From Paenibacillus catalpae (lineage in GTDB: Bacteria > Bacillota > Bacilli > Paenibacillales > Paenibacillaceae): a stretch of DNA of 64,000 nt. Positions 1-6,700 of the stretch are shown piece after piece. The notes under the pieces were generated by a model. The model had not been told where the DNA came from. It ran no database searches and worked only from the letters and a program-made list of their open reading frames with translations. The DNA lies in the NCBI RefSeq assembly GCF_900112695.1, contig NZ_FOMT01000001.1:682001-746000 (forward strand). Reading direction: 5' to 3'. Positions within the stretch are counted from its first letter, which is position 1. Each line of letters starts with the position of its first letter. Both the position numbers and the translations under genes were made by a program.

Positions 1-93
1 TTTTGGCCGGTGGTAAGGAACCTTCGTCTCGCCGATCATGTAACGAATCATCAGCTCCTCGAGTGACACGGTGATCGTGTATCTCCCGCACAT
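1..93 (-). CDS. SRAP-family protein (SOS response-associated peptidase), 5' part only
   Basis: Reading leftwards from an ATG at 93, the 31 visible codons begin MCGRYTIT, the signature start of SRAP (YedK/HMCES-type) proteins. In that family Cys2, exposed after Met removal, forms a thiazolidine crosslink with abasic sites in single-stranded DNA. A ribosome binding site AAGGAGG lies about seven bases upstream. The rest of the gene, including the other catalytic residues, lies beyond the left edge. The first residues are distinctive, so the family call is firm, but completeness cannot be judged. A damage-response role would fit the LexA-controlled polymerase 3 kb away, although the two are not in one operon. 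Confidence 0.85.
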   Translation of the reverse strand, partial: MCGRYTITVSLEELMIRYMIGETKVPYHRPK

Positions 94-194
94 GGCAAAT
101 CCTCCTTAAGTTCGTTCTTTGCCCTTTATTATGCATGAACAAGCCGTCTGTCGGCAAATACTTGTGTTACCAGGATAGCGAAGGAGGGCGGTTG

Positions 195-1544
195 ATGTTA
201 AGCGGGAAGGGGAGGCACGGCCGCCGCGGCTCCGGCCACAGCAGAGGGAAAAGGAGCAGTCTCAGTAAAATCAAACAGCTTTTCTCGCTGCCGGTTGCGG
301 CATGGGATTATGCTGTCGGCAAATGGCATGGCATGGAGGCTTCGCATGAAATGCTTGCCGAAGCCATTCCGCTGCTGCTTGTGGAGGATGCGGTACAGGA
401 GCTGACGACAGCTTGGCTGAAGCTGGAGGGGCATGCTGAGTCCGGGATCGCCGGCGAGGGCTTCGTGGGTGCAAAGATGGTTACGGATACTCAAGGGGAA
501 AGTGTGATTGACCGGATTCTTGCGGAGACAGCCCGCCTTAACCGTAATAATGTGACTCGAACGGAAGCCTACCGCCAGATGTATAAACGTCATCCTGAGC
601 TTCATTGGGCGATGCTGGCCCATCTTGTCTCCCGTAACGGCGGCTGGAACATGACCGATCTGGAGGGAGAGTGGCTGCCGCATCTGCTGCCTGGCAGCAA
701 ACGCAAGGACGTCTTTATGATGCTCGAACATGCGAATGCGTTTATTTTTGGTGACGCTTATCCGCAGTTGCTACTGTATGAAGAAAGCGTTCATGCGCAG
801 CGGCCGCTCTTTCATTTGCTGCCTGCCTTTGGGGTAACGCGTTTCATGCGACCTGTGTGGGAGCAGTTCTGGCGGCGGCGTGATTCTGTGCCGCTTACGG
901 TTGCGCTCATAGTAAATGAACAGCATTATATCGAGCATCGGGTCGTGCAGAGTGATTACTTCCGGAGGAATGTGATCGATACGTTCTTCTTCGGGATGCA
1001 GTCGCTGCTGCAGCTGAATGCGGTCATGTTCCCGTACCATTCTGGCAGCGAGCTGCGCTTGGCGGGACTCATCATGGAGCACTTTGACGATTTGTCCGAG
1101 CGGATTGAGTTTGGTAAGGCTCTGTACGCGATCTTGTTTGGCGTACCTCGCGTGCGCGAAGGGGTGCTTGCTTTTGCGGATAAGGGGCGCCATACGGGCT
1201 CGAGGGTCGACTATGCACCCCAGCTTTTTGCCCGAGTGCGCCGCGATCCGCCGTCCGCACTGTATAAGGAGCGGCTGCTTGGTGGCAAGCTGCTGCCGGG
1301 AGCAGCGCCTATCTATAGTCCCGGGCTCGGGGACGCATGGGCGGACCAGCTTCTAGAGGCGGCCGAGCCAGGGGACTGGTTTCGTTCAACCGCGGACATC
1401 GCGCCGTACTTTCGCAAGCTGAAGCTGCCCCGCAGCTTTGAACTGACGAATGAGTACGGCCTGCTCCTCAACAAGATAGAGCTCGCCGTGCTTGCTGCCC
1501 AGCAGCTTCGGCTGGATGAGCAGAGAGAAGCAGAAACGAAGTAG
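195..1544 (+). CDS. DUF2515 family protein (YppC-like)
   Basis: A soluble protein of about 449 residues without signal peptide or clear membrane segment. The block NVTRTEAYRQMYKRHPELHW followed by AHLVSRNGGWNMTDLEG is what I recognise as the DUF2515 family, represented in Bacillus by YppC; no biochemical function is established. I place the start at the ATG at 195 because AAGGAGGG at 181-188 lies six bases upstream; the open frame extends to an ATG at 135 with no good ribosome binding site, and a TTG at 192 is also possible. The basic N-terminus (GKGRHGRRGSGHSRGKR) is unusual. It stands alone, ended by a strong terminator, and is divergent from the SRAP gene. The family assignment is from memory of conserved motifs. 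Confidence 0.7.
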   Translation: MLSGKGRHGRRGSGHSRGKRSSLSKIKQLFSLPVAAWDYAVGKWHGMEASHEMLAEAIPLLLVEDAVQELTTAWLKLEGHAESGIAGEGFVGAKMVTDTQGESVIDRILAETARLNRNNVTRTEAYRQMYKRHPELHWAMLAHLVSRNGGWNMTDLEGEWLPHLLPGSKRKDVFMMLEHANAFIFGDAYPQLLLYEESVHAQRPLFHLLPAFGVTRFMRPVWEQFWRRRDSVPLTVALIVNEQHYIEHRVVQSDYFRRNVIDTFFFGMQSLLQLNAVMFPYHSGSELRLAGLIMEHFDDLSERIEFGKALYAILFGVPRVREGVLAFADKGRHTGSRVDYAPQLFARVRRDPPSALYKERLLGGKLLPGAAPIYSPGLGDAWADQLLEAAEPGDWFRSTADIAPYFRKLKLPRSFELTNEYGLLLNKIELAVLAAQQLRLDEQREAETK

Positions 1545-1632
1545 TTAAAGGAGACGCCGCAGTCTGCCCGTACGGCCTCATGATCCGGCAACAGGGCTAT
1601 ACAACAGCGGCAGCATGTTCAACCCCAAAGCC

Positions 1633-1668
1633 ACGGAAAAAGACTGCTTCGCGGCAGTCTTTTTCCGT
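1633..1668. terminator. Rho-independent terminator, bidirectional
   Basis: A perfect 15-bp stem (1633-1647 with 1654-1668) closes a 6-base loop. Runs of A and T inside the arms suit termination from either side, so it can serve the DUF2515 gene on the plus strand and the decayed beta-helix gene arriving on the minus strand. Confidence 0.85.
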
Positions 1669-1691
1669 CCATTCTATATTCCAAGCATTTA

Positions 1692-2365
1692 TTAGGATTC
1701 TCCGTTCTGGTCCGTGCGGCACACGATAAGCGCATCGCCGCTTGGCAGCAGACGGAAATGGACATGCTTCGCGCCGTCTTCCTTGCCCGAACGGAGCATC
1801 ACACCGGACGAAGCATTCCCGTTCGTAAAGTTCACGGATTCGATGTGAGCCGTTACCGAAAGTTCCTCGCCGTCTTCCACGGGCGCATTCTGATACATGT
1901 AGACGAAATCATCCGTCCTGCCCCAAACGTCATAACCGTTGCTCAGCACCTTATAGCTGCGGCGCTAAGGATAGGATACTCGCCGGGATAATTGCGGTAA
2001 ACAACCTGATGCCCGTCTCTTCCGGAGTCGGCTTCGGTCATATATAATGTTTCGTCCGTTTCGTATGTACCTTCGCGAACCGCGACGACGACATCTGCAG
2101 ACATGCCTTCGGCGATCGCTGCTCTTACGGCTTCCTGCGCCCGGCCAATCGTACGGAACGGTCCGTCATTCTTCTTATTGCTTGGTTCTGCGCGTGTACC
2201 GGACCAATTATCGCTGCCAGTTTTCGATACGTAGAAATCCGCTTGGAAAGGGGTATTCGACTGAACGGACTGTGCCGCGTTCACGGGGGCTGCCAGCATG
2301 ACGATGATCGCCATCATTACGGATATAGCCAGACTTGCTTTCCACTTGCTTCGCACGATATACAC
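1692..2365 (-). pseudogene. Secreted right-handed beta-helix protein, internally deleted remnant
   Basis: The first part (from a GTG at 2365) encodes a signal peptide ending near PVNAAQS and then ADFYVSKTGSDNWSGT, the usual opening of secreted parallel beta-helix (pectate lyase-like) proteins, followed by a helix-entry segment FRTIGRAQEAV. It stops after PGEYPILS. The sequence then continues in another frame with a beta-sandwich-like C-terminus (LSNGYDVWGRTDDF to DQNGES). The two pieces look like the ends of a much longer protein joined by a large out-of-frame deletion near 1945-1960. Intact relatives are usually several hundred residues longer. This is inferred to be a dead polysaccharide lyase or hydrolase gene. 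Confidence 0.7.
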
Positions 2366-2425
2366 CCTCTCATCTCCCTAGAACAAATCGAAATTTATGG
2401 TAACATCATTCCTTTATTACCATTT

Positions 2426-2439
2426 GGTAAGCGCTTACC
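2426..2439. promoter_or_regulatory. 14-nt palindrome, cre/LacI-type operator candidate
   Basis: GGTAAGCGCTTACC is a perfect palindrome with the central AAGCGCTT core typical of CcpA cre sites and LacI-family operators. It lies about 60 bases upstream of the start of the decayed beta-helix gene on the minus strand, where a catabolite-repression site would be expected. Its sequence differs from the TAAACGTTTA operators of the 43-58 kb locus. Confidence 0.5.
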
Positions 2440-2473
2440 GAAACTCATTGTAAAATACAAGGAGGTGCGCAAA

Positions 2474-2575
2474 CTACTCTTCTCGTCGCTCAGTACGTTC
2501 AATAAACGGTTCGTCCATCATTTCGGACTCGCTCCGCGGGAGTACCGGAAGCAGTATCAGCAGCTGCGGGGATGA
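2474..2575 (+). pseudogene. C-terminal tail of an AraC-family regulator
   Basis: Thirty-three codons read LLFSSLSTFNKRFVHHFGL then APREYRKQY, which matches the second helix-turn-helix and terminal segment of AraC-type activators (pattern F-S-x-x-S-x-F-x-x-x-F-x-x-x-F-G-x-x-P-x-E-Y-R). No upstream HTH or sensory domain is present in this frame. It lies head-to-head with the decayed beta-helix gene, so it may be what is left of that gene's regulator. Confidence 0.65.
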
Positions 2576-2606
2576 AAGGGAGTCTAGTTATGCCCATGAA
2601 CAAACA

Positions 2607-2645
2607 CAAAAAAACACCGCGCTGAACAGTCAGCTTGCGGTGCTT
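2607..2645 (-). terminator. Rho-independent terminator of the polymerase/YolD-like operon
   Basis: On the minus strand a GC-rich hairpin (arms around CACCGC and GCGGTG) is followed by a run of seven T, a few bases past the stop at 2654. Confidence 0.75.
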
Positions 2646-2653
2646 GCGGAAGA

Positions 2654-3130
2654 TCACTTAAACATCAGCGAGATATATTTGGCGATGCGGACGCTGATCT
2701 CGGCGCGGGCGGCATCGCGGATCATGGAGAAGCGGTCCTCGTAGCCGCGGCAGATGAACTTATAATGAATCGCGCCGTGCTCGCTGTTGCTCTCTTCAAG
2801 GAATACGCGGATGTTCCGCTCCTTCAGCGCCTTGCGGACGGCGTTTAGATCGTTGTGAATATGGCCCATTAAGACGCGGGAGGCTTTCATATACAGCTGC
2901 TTCATCGAGTAGGGGGACAGCTCGATGTCCTTGCAGTTCTTATCTACGATGGTCAGCATCATGGGGAGCAGCACATAATCGCGAATAAGCTCAAGCTCCT
3001 CTTTGCTCGGAACGGGGACAGGCCCGGAAGCTTTCGGCGTCTCTCGCCGCTGCAAATATTGCTCCCGATGCTCAGGCAGCATCATACGGCTGGATTCCCA
3101 GCGTCCATTGCCTTCCAGTTTCTTGCTCAT
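2654..3130 (-). CDS. YolD-like protein with an extra helical domain, partner of the Y-family polymerase
   Basis: A protein of 158 residues. The N-terminus (LEGNGRWESSRMMLPEHREQ) carries the motif seen at the start of YolD-like proteins, which in Bacillus and Paenibacillus are encoded directly after UvrX-type polymerases. The remainder is not the usual short beta-rich YolD domain. It is mostly helical (about residues 40-158, ending RGYEDRFSMIRDAARAEISV) and I do not recognise a named family for it. The start ATG overlaps the polymerase stop as ATGA (3130-3127), indicating translational coupling. Expression should follow the LexA-controlled promoter upstream of the polymerase. Its role is unknown; regulation or processing of the polymerase is only a guess from position. 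Confidence 0.65.
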   Translation of the reverse strand: MSKKLEGNGRWESSRMMLPEHREQYLQRRETPKASGPVPVPSKEELELIRDYVLLPMMLTIVDKNCKDIELSPYSMKQLYMKASRVLMGHIHNDLNAVRKALKERNIRVFLEESNSEHGAIHYKFICRGYEDRFSMIRDAARAEISVRIAKYISLMFK

Positions 3131-4380
3131 TTGTAGTGTCCTCCAATTTTGACGCTGCGCTCACGGGCCTGGGCTGCCTCCAGCAGCGAGGAAGCCCGCA
3201 GAATCGAGGTCGTTCCGAATTTATGACGGATCGCATCGGTGACGCGATCCAGCTTTCTTTCCTTTTCCCTGTTGCCGAACAGGGAAAGCTGATATTGATC
3301 GTCGGGAACCAGCTTAGATAACGTAACGCCGAGCTTGCGGACGGGGAGCCGATCCCAATGGGCGTAAAATAACGTCCTCGCCGCAGCAAATACTTCCTTC
3401 GTAATATTCGTTGGATCGGGTACCGTCATCTGGCGGAAAAAACCGGTCGGCCGGTCGAAATCCGCACCCTGCGCGCCCGCTGCAACAACGCTGCCCATAT
3501 AGCCCTTGGCACGGCTGCGGCGGCACACTTCCTCGCTTAATTCCAGCAGAATGACGTCAATTTCGTGCGGCTTGCTGTAATCGCGGGGCAGCGTCATTTG
3601 ATGGCCGACGGCTTGCTGCGCATCATGTGTGCTTGGCTTGACGGGGCTTGGATCAATGCCGTTCGCCGTCTGCCAGAACAGCTCCGCTTGAATATCGCTG
3701 TTGCGTCCCATCCGCGCCCGCAGCTTGCGTTTGAAGTCGGGCAGGGGAAGGCTGCCAAGATCGCCAATCGTTGCAATCCCCATCCGCTCGAAATGCGCGG
3801 TCATCCGCGAGCCAACGCCAAACATTTTGTTGACAGGCAGCGGCCATAACAGGGATTCTACGTCTGTTTTTGGGAGCGTGAATACGCCGGATTCATTCTT
3901 TTTCGCCCAAATATCGGTGGCCATCTTGGCCAGAATCTTGTTGGAGCTGATGCCGACCCGCGCCCATACGCCGGTGTAGAGCATGATCTTGGTCTGGATT
4001 TGCGTTGCAATCTCATCGGGCGAGCCGAAGTAAGACAGGGAACCTGTCACGTCAAGGAACTGTTCGTCGATGGAGAAGGGCTCCACCAGATCGGTAAACG
4101 AACGGAAGATGTCGGTAATCATAAGCGAGACGTCGATATACAGCTGCATGCGTGGTCTAATAATGACGAGATGCGGACATTTGCCAAGCGCTTCGCCAAG
4201 GGTCTCGGCGGTCGTGACGCCGTACTGCTTCGCAAGCGGACAAGCGGCAAGAATAATGCCCGAACGCCGCGAAGGATCGCCGGCAACGACGACCGGATCG
4301 TTCTTATATTCGGGATGTGCGGCCTTCTCGACGGACGCGTAGAACGACTGGCAGTCAATCAGCATAATGACACGTTCCAT
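3127..4380 (-). CDS. UvrX-type Y-family DNA polymerase (translesion, SOS-induced)
   Basis: A protein of 417 residues from the ATG at 4380 (GGAGTGGGG upstream; a GTG at 4389 is an alternative). The order is palm, fingers, thumb and little finger as in DinB/UvrX proteins. Metal-binding carboxylates are visible as Asp9 in the opening motif and Asp105/Glu106 in FSIDEQFLDVTG; most relatives have SIDEAF, so Gln at the next position is slightly unusual. A sliding-clamp-binding pentapeptide QLSLF lies near residue 375. The family carries out error-prone synthesis across lesions. Two LexA boxes cover its promoter, and the downstream YolD-like gene overlaps it by four bases. It could equally be labelled DNA polymerase IV-like; UvrX/YqjW is preferred because of the YolD partner. 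Confidence 0.9.
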   Translation of the reverse strand: MERVIMLIDCQSFYASVEKAAHPEYKNDPVVVAGDPSRRSGIILAACPLAKQYGVTTAETLGEALGKCPHLVIIRPRMQLYIDVSLMITDIFRSFTDLVEPFSIDEQFLDVTGSLSYFGSPDEIATQIQTKIMLYTGVWARVGISSNKILAKMATDIWAKKNESGVFTLPKTDVESLLWPLPVNKMFGVGSRMTAHFERMGIATIGDLGSLPLPDFKRKLRARMGRNSDIQAELFWQTANGIDPSPVKPSTHDAQQAVGHQMTLPRDYSKPHEIDVILLELSEEVCRRSRAKGYMGSVVAAGAQGADFDRPTGFFRQMTVPDPTNITKEVFAAARTLFYAHWDRLPVRKLGVTLSKLVPDDQYQLSLFGNREKERKLDRVTDAIRHKFGTTSILRASSLLEAAQARERSVKIGGHYK

Positions 4381-4402
4381 AATCCCCACTCCAATACAAA
4401 TG

Positions 4403-4416
4403 CGAAAGTATGTTCG
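4403..4416 (-). promoter_or_regulatory. LexA (SOS) box 1
   Basis: CGAAAGTATGTTCG matches the Gram-positive LexA/DinR consensus CGAAC-N4-GTTCG at all but one arm position. It lies just downstream of the predicted -10 of the polymerase promoter. Confidence 0.8.
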
Positions 4417-4422
4417 TATCTT

Positions 4423-4453
4423 ATTATATACCGAATGTATGTTCGCTATGCAA
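4423..4453 (-). promoter_or_regulatory. Sigma-A promoter of the polymerase/YolD-like operon
   Basis: On the minus strand TTGCAT (4453-4448) is followed after 17 bases by TATATA (4430-4425), with TATAAT overlapping two bases further on. One LexA box fills the spacer and another covers the start region, so LexA would block both polymerase binding and clearance. Confidence 0.65.
4432..4445 (-). promoter_or_regulatory. LexA (SOS) box 2
   Basis: CGAATGTATGTTCG, again one arm position away from the LexA consensus, sits between the -35 and -10 elements. Confidence 0.8.
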
Positions 4454-4564
4454 GGGATATTTGGAGGTAATTTTAAACAGTTGGGGGGGAGGTGAGTAGG
4501 GTATAGATTATGATGTAATCTACTTAATTAATTGCAATTCATGAGATGTTTTGTCAAAAAATGA

Positions 4565-4605
4565 CGAGAATTCCTCGATTAATGAGGCGAATTTCCTCAT
4601 TTTTT
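4565..4605 (+). terminator. Hairpins with T-run in the 4.4-5.1 kb gap
   Basis: Two short stems follow each other: CGAG/CTCG around an EcoRI-like core (4565-4577), then AATGAGG with CCTCATT (4581-4601) followed by T5. No gene ends immediately upstream on this strand, so the transcript it would stop is unclear. The rest of the interval 4446-5156 holds the promoter at 4625, the lipoprotein remnant at 4750 and nothing else I recognise. Confidence 0.35.
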
Positions 4606-4624
4606 AATTTATACGTCATGTAAA

Positions 4625-4653
4625 TTGACATTAAAATCGCCCCCTCCTATAAT
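4625..4653 (+). promoter_or_regulatory. Perfect consensus sigma-A promoter
   Basis: TTGACA (4625-4630), a 17-base spacer and TATAAT (4648-4653) match the housekeeping consensus at every position. It points at the short lipoprotein remnant at 4750 and, with a long leader, at the response regulator at 5157. Confidence 0.75.
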
Positions 4654-4749
4654 GATGATGCGAATTATGGAAATTAAATCCAATTTAATGTTCGTGATTA
4701 ACAAAGAAGAGTTGGGAAGTGGAGAGAGAAAAAGAAATGGTTTTATCAG

Positions 4750-4878
4750 ATGGGGCTTGTTGCAGTGGTACTTAGCTTACTTCTTGCAGCTTGCGGCAAC
4801 AATGAGGAACCTGCATCCACGACAAATGAAGAAAATATTGCAAAGAAGTACAATGATTCGACAACATTCGCTGATTAA
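4750..4878 (+). pseudogene. Truncated lipoprotein (signal peptide remnant)
   Basis: Forty-two codons from the ATG at 4750 to a stop at 4876 read as a hydrophobic stretch ending in the lipobox LLAAC, then GNNEEPAST and about twenty polar residues. The same frame upstream carries lysines (EKKKWFYQ) that look like the missing basic n-region, but there is no in-frame start and no ribosome binding site at a sensible distance. It is probably the front end of a decayed lipoprotein gene. A very short lipoprotein or a peptide-pheromone precursor is a less likely alternative, favoured only by the perfect promoter 100 bases upstream. Confidence 0.5.
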
Positions 4879-5156
4879 AACTAGTATATTTTATCTATTG
4901 AACATAAAATAGTCGAATGAAAGCGAGAAAGTTTGTTCCAAATTACACAATCGTTACCGCCCACGCAGATTTTCGGACTTCATTTTCTGGTTAATCCGGA
5001 ACGAGCAGAAATATCGAGAGTTTTCTCCGCAATTTTCCTTCCTACATAAACAAAGTGAGATTATTATCAGATAATCAATTATGCACCGCTTCAGTCTTGT
5101 GATCAGTTCTACAACAACATAAACGGAGAATTTTTTTATTCTAAGGAGTGAAGCGA

Positions 5157-6434
5157 GTGCTGAAAATGATGATTGTCGATGATGAACCAAGGACGCTGGA
5201 TGGAATCCGGAGATGTTTGCAATGGAACGAATTAAATATTCGCATAGTGGCGCAAGCAAGTAATGGCAGGGATGCGATCAATCTAGCAGGACAGTTGAAT
5301 CCGGATATTGTGCTTACCGATATTCGCATGCCGATCATTGACGGCATCGCACTCTCCAAGATGTTAAAAAAGAATGTCCCGCAGACAAAGGTTATTTTTA
5401 TAACCGGTTATATGGATTCCGTATATATGAAATCAGCCTTTAAAGTAGGGATTGTCGATTACATTTTAAAGCCCATCGATATTCAAGAGCTCGAGCATAC
5501 TATCCGAAAAACTGCGGAAATATGCCTTTTGGAGAAAATGGAAGAGCAGCGGTTGGCGGAGCTGGAGTCAAGGCTTCGCGAAAGCTTGCCGTTGATGCAG
5601 AAGGAATTTCTGGAAATGCTTGTACTTGGGGAAATCGGAGTTCAGGAGGACATTTTAGAACGCCTAGAATCTCTCGAGCTGGATATTCCCCAGATTGGAA
5701 GCTATTTGGCGGTATCGATTCATTTGGATGACAATACCTCGCTTAAGAAGCAATATTCCGCCCTGGATATCCAACGGCTATCCAAGCGGTTACTCCGCGA
5801 GATAAAAGCTGGGTTGGACGGATCAGGCAGCATCGTATTCGAGTTGTATGAATGCCAATTTGTCGTTTTGCTGCACGAGTCCGAACCTGACAAGATCCGA
5901 GAAGAACATTTAACGGAGAAATTTAAAGCGCTGGCCATTGACATCCAAAGCGTCTTTCATGAAACCATGAGACAAAGCGTGACTATCGGGATCGGCCATC
6001 GGGTCGATCGTCTGGAAGATTTGAAGGATTCCTACTATACGGCATTGCATGAGGTGAATCAAAAGCTGTCCTTGTATGAGGAAGACAGCTCATTATACGC
6101 CGCAAGGCAGGGTTCGAATTCTTACAAAGTGGTTGAGCGCTTAAAGTCGATCATGCATGAGAGATTCGCGGAAAATCTGTCTATCGAACTCTTGGCCAAT
6201 GAAGTTTTTGTATCACCTCCCCATATTTGCTTGCTGTTCAAAAAAGTAACCGGGGAAACGATTAATGGTTATTTAACCCGTATCCGAATCGAAGAAGCAA
6301 AGCGATTGCTTACGCAAGGAACGAAGAAGCTTTTCGAAGTTTGTCTGGAAGTAGGGTACACCGATCCCAAATATTTCAGCAAGCTGTTCAAAAAGCATAC
6401 TGGAATGAATCCGTCCGACTTTAAGCGGGTTTAG
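5157..6434 (+). CDS. AraC-type response regulator (YesN-like), no adjacent sensor kinase
   Basis: An N-terminal receiver domain (residues 1-120) has the acidic pair Asp8/Asp9, phosphoacceptor Asp55 in DIVLTDIRMP, the conserved Thr/Ser region FITGY and Lys in YILKPID. A central linker domain of about 180 residues follows, then two AraC HTH motifs at the C-terminus (about 320-425, ending KKHTGMNPSDFKRV). The GTG at 5157 is chosen because AAGGAG at 5143-5148 is eight bases upstream; a GTG at 5148 overlaps that site. YesN-like regulators normally pair with a YesM-type kinase in the same operon, and none is present here. The next genes, 270 bases on, are the three subtilases, which makes them its most obvious candidate targets. 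That link is inference. Confidence 0.85.
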   Translation: MLKMMIVDDEPRTLDGIRRCLQWNELNIRIVAQASNGRDAINLAGQLNPDIVLTDIRMPIIDGIALSKMLKKNVPQTKVIFITGYMDSVYMKSAFKVGIVDYILKPIDIQELEHTIRKTAEICLLEKMEEQRLAELESRLRESLPLMQKEFLEMLVLGEIGVQEDILERLESLELDIPQIGSYLAVSIHLDDNTSLKKQYSALDIQRLSKRLLREIKAGLDGSGSIVFELYECQFVVLLHESEPDKIREEHLTEKFKALAIDIQSVFHETMRQSVTIGIGHRVDRLEDLKDSYYTALHEVNQKLSLYEEDSSLYAARQGSNSYKVVERLKSIMHERFAENLSIELLANEVFVSPPHICLLFKKVTGETINGYLTRIRIEEAKRLLTQGTKKLFEVCLEVGYTDPKYFSKLFKKHTGMNPSDFKRV

Positions 6435-6469
6435 GGGTTTACAAAATTCGATTGTTTTTCGAAAACAGG

Positions 6470-6501
6470 AAGCACCGCACAGGCGGTGCTTTTCTTTTTT
6501 T
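6470..6501 (+). terminator. Rho-independent terminator after the response regulator
   Basis: A 9-bp stem (AAGCACCGC with GCGGTGCTT), a 4-base loop and a long T-rich tail. It isolates the regulator gene from the subtilase genes that follow. Confidence 0.9.
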
Positions 6502-6700
6502 GGAAAATAATCTGAAAGTTCAGACGATTATACACCTTCACAATACGTTTACCTACCCCATCCGAATAGGGGAATCTCTACAATAAGGATATAAAATTCG
6601 AGCTTATTCTCGGAAATTAGCCGATCAAGAGCTGACCTTCATCGTCGAAGATGATCGAAGGATAGCTCCACCTGGTTAGGAAGCGGGAGGAGAGAAAAAT

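Noticed and set aside
4000..4470. Plus-strand open frame opposite the UvrX-type polymerase
   Set aside because: It lies antisense to conserved polymerase motifs and runs through the LexA-controlled promoter; composition is that of a shadow frame.
4625..4912. 95-codon plus-strand frame starting at the promoter
   Set aside because: It begins inside the TTGACA box and has no ribosome binding site; the meaningful reading in this stretch is the lipoprotein remnant in another frame.
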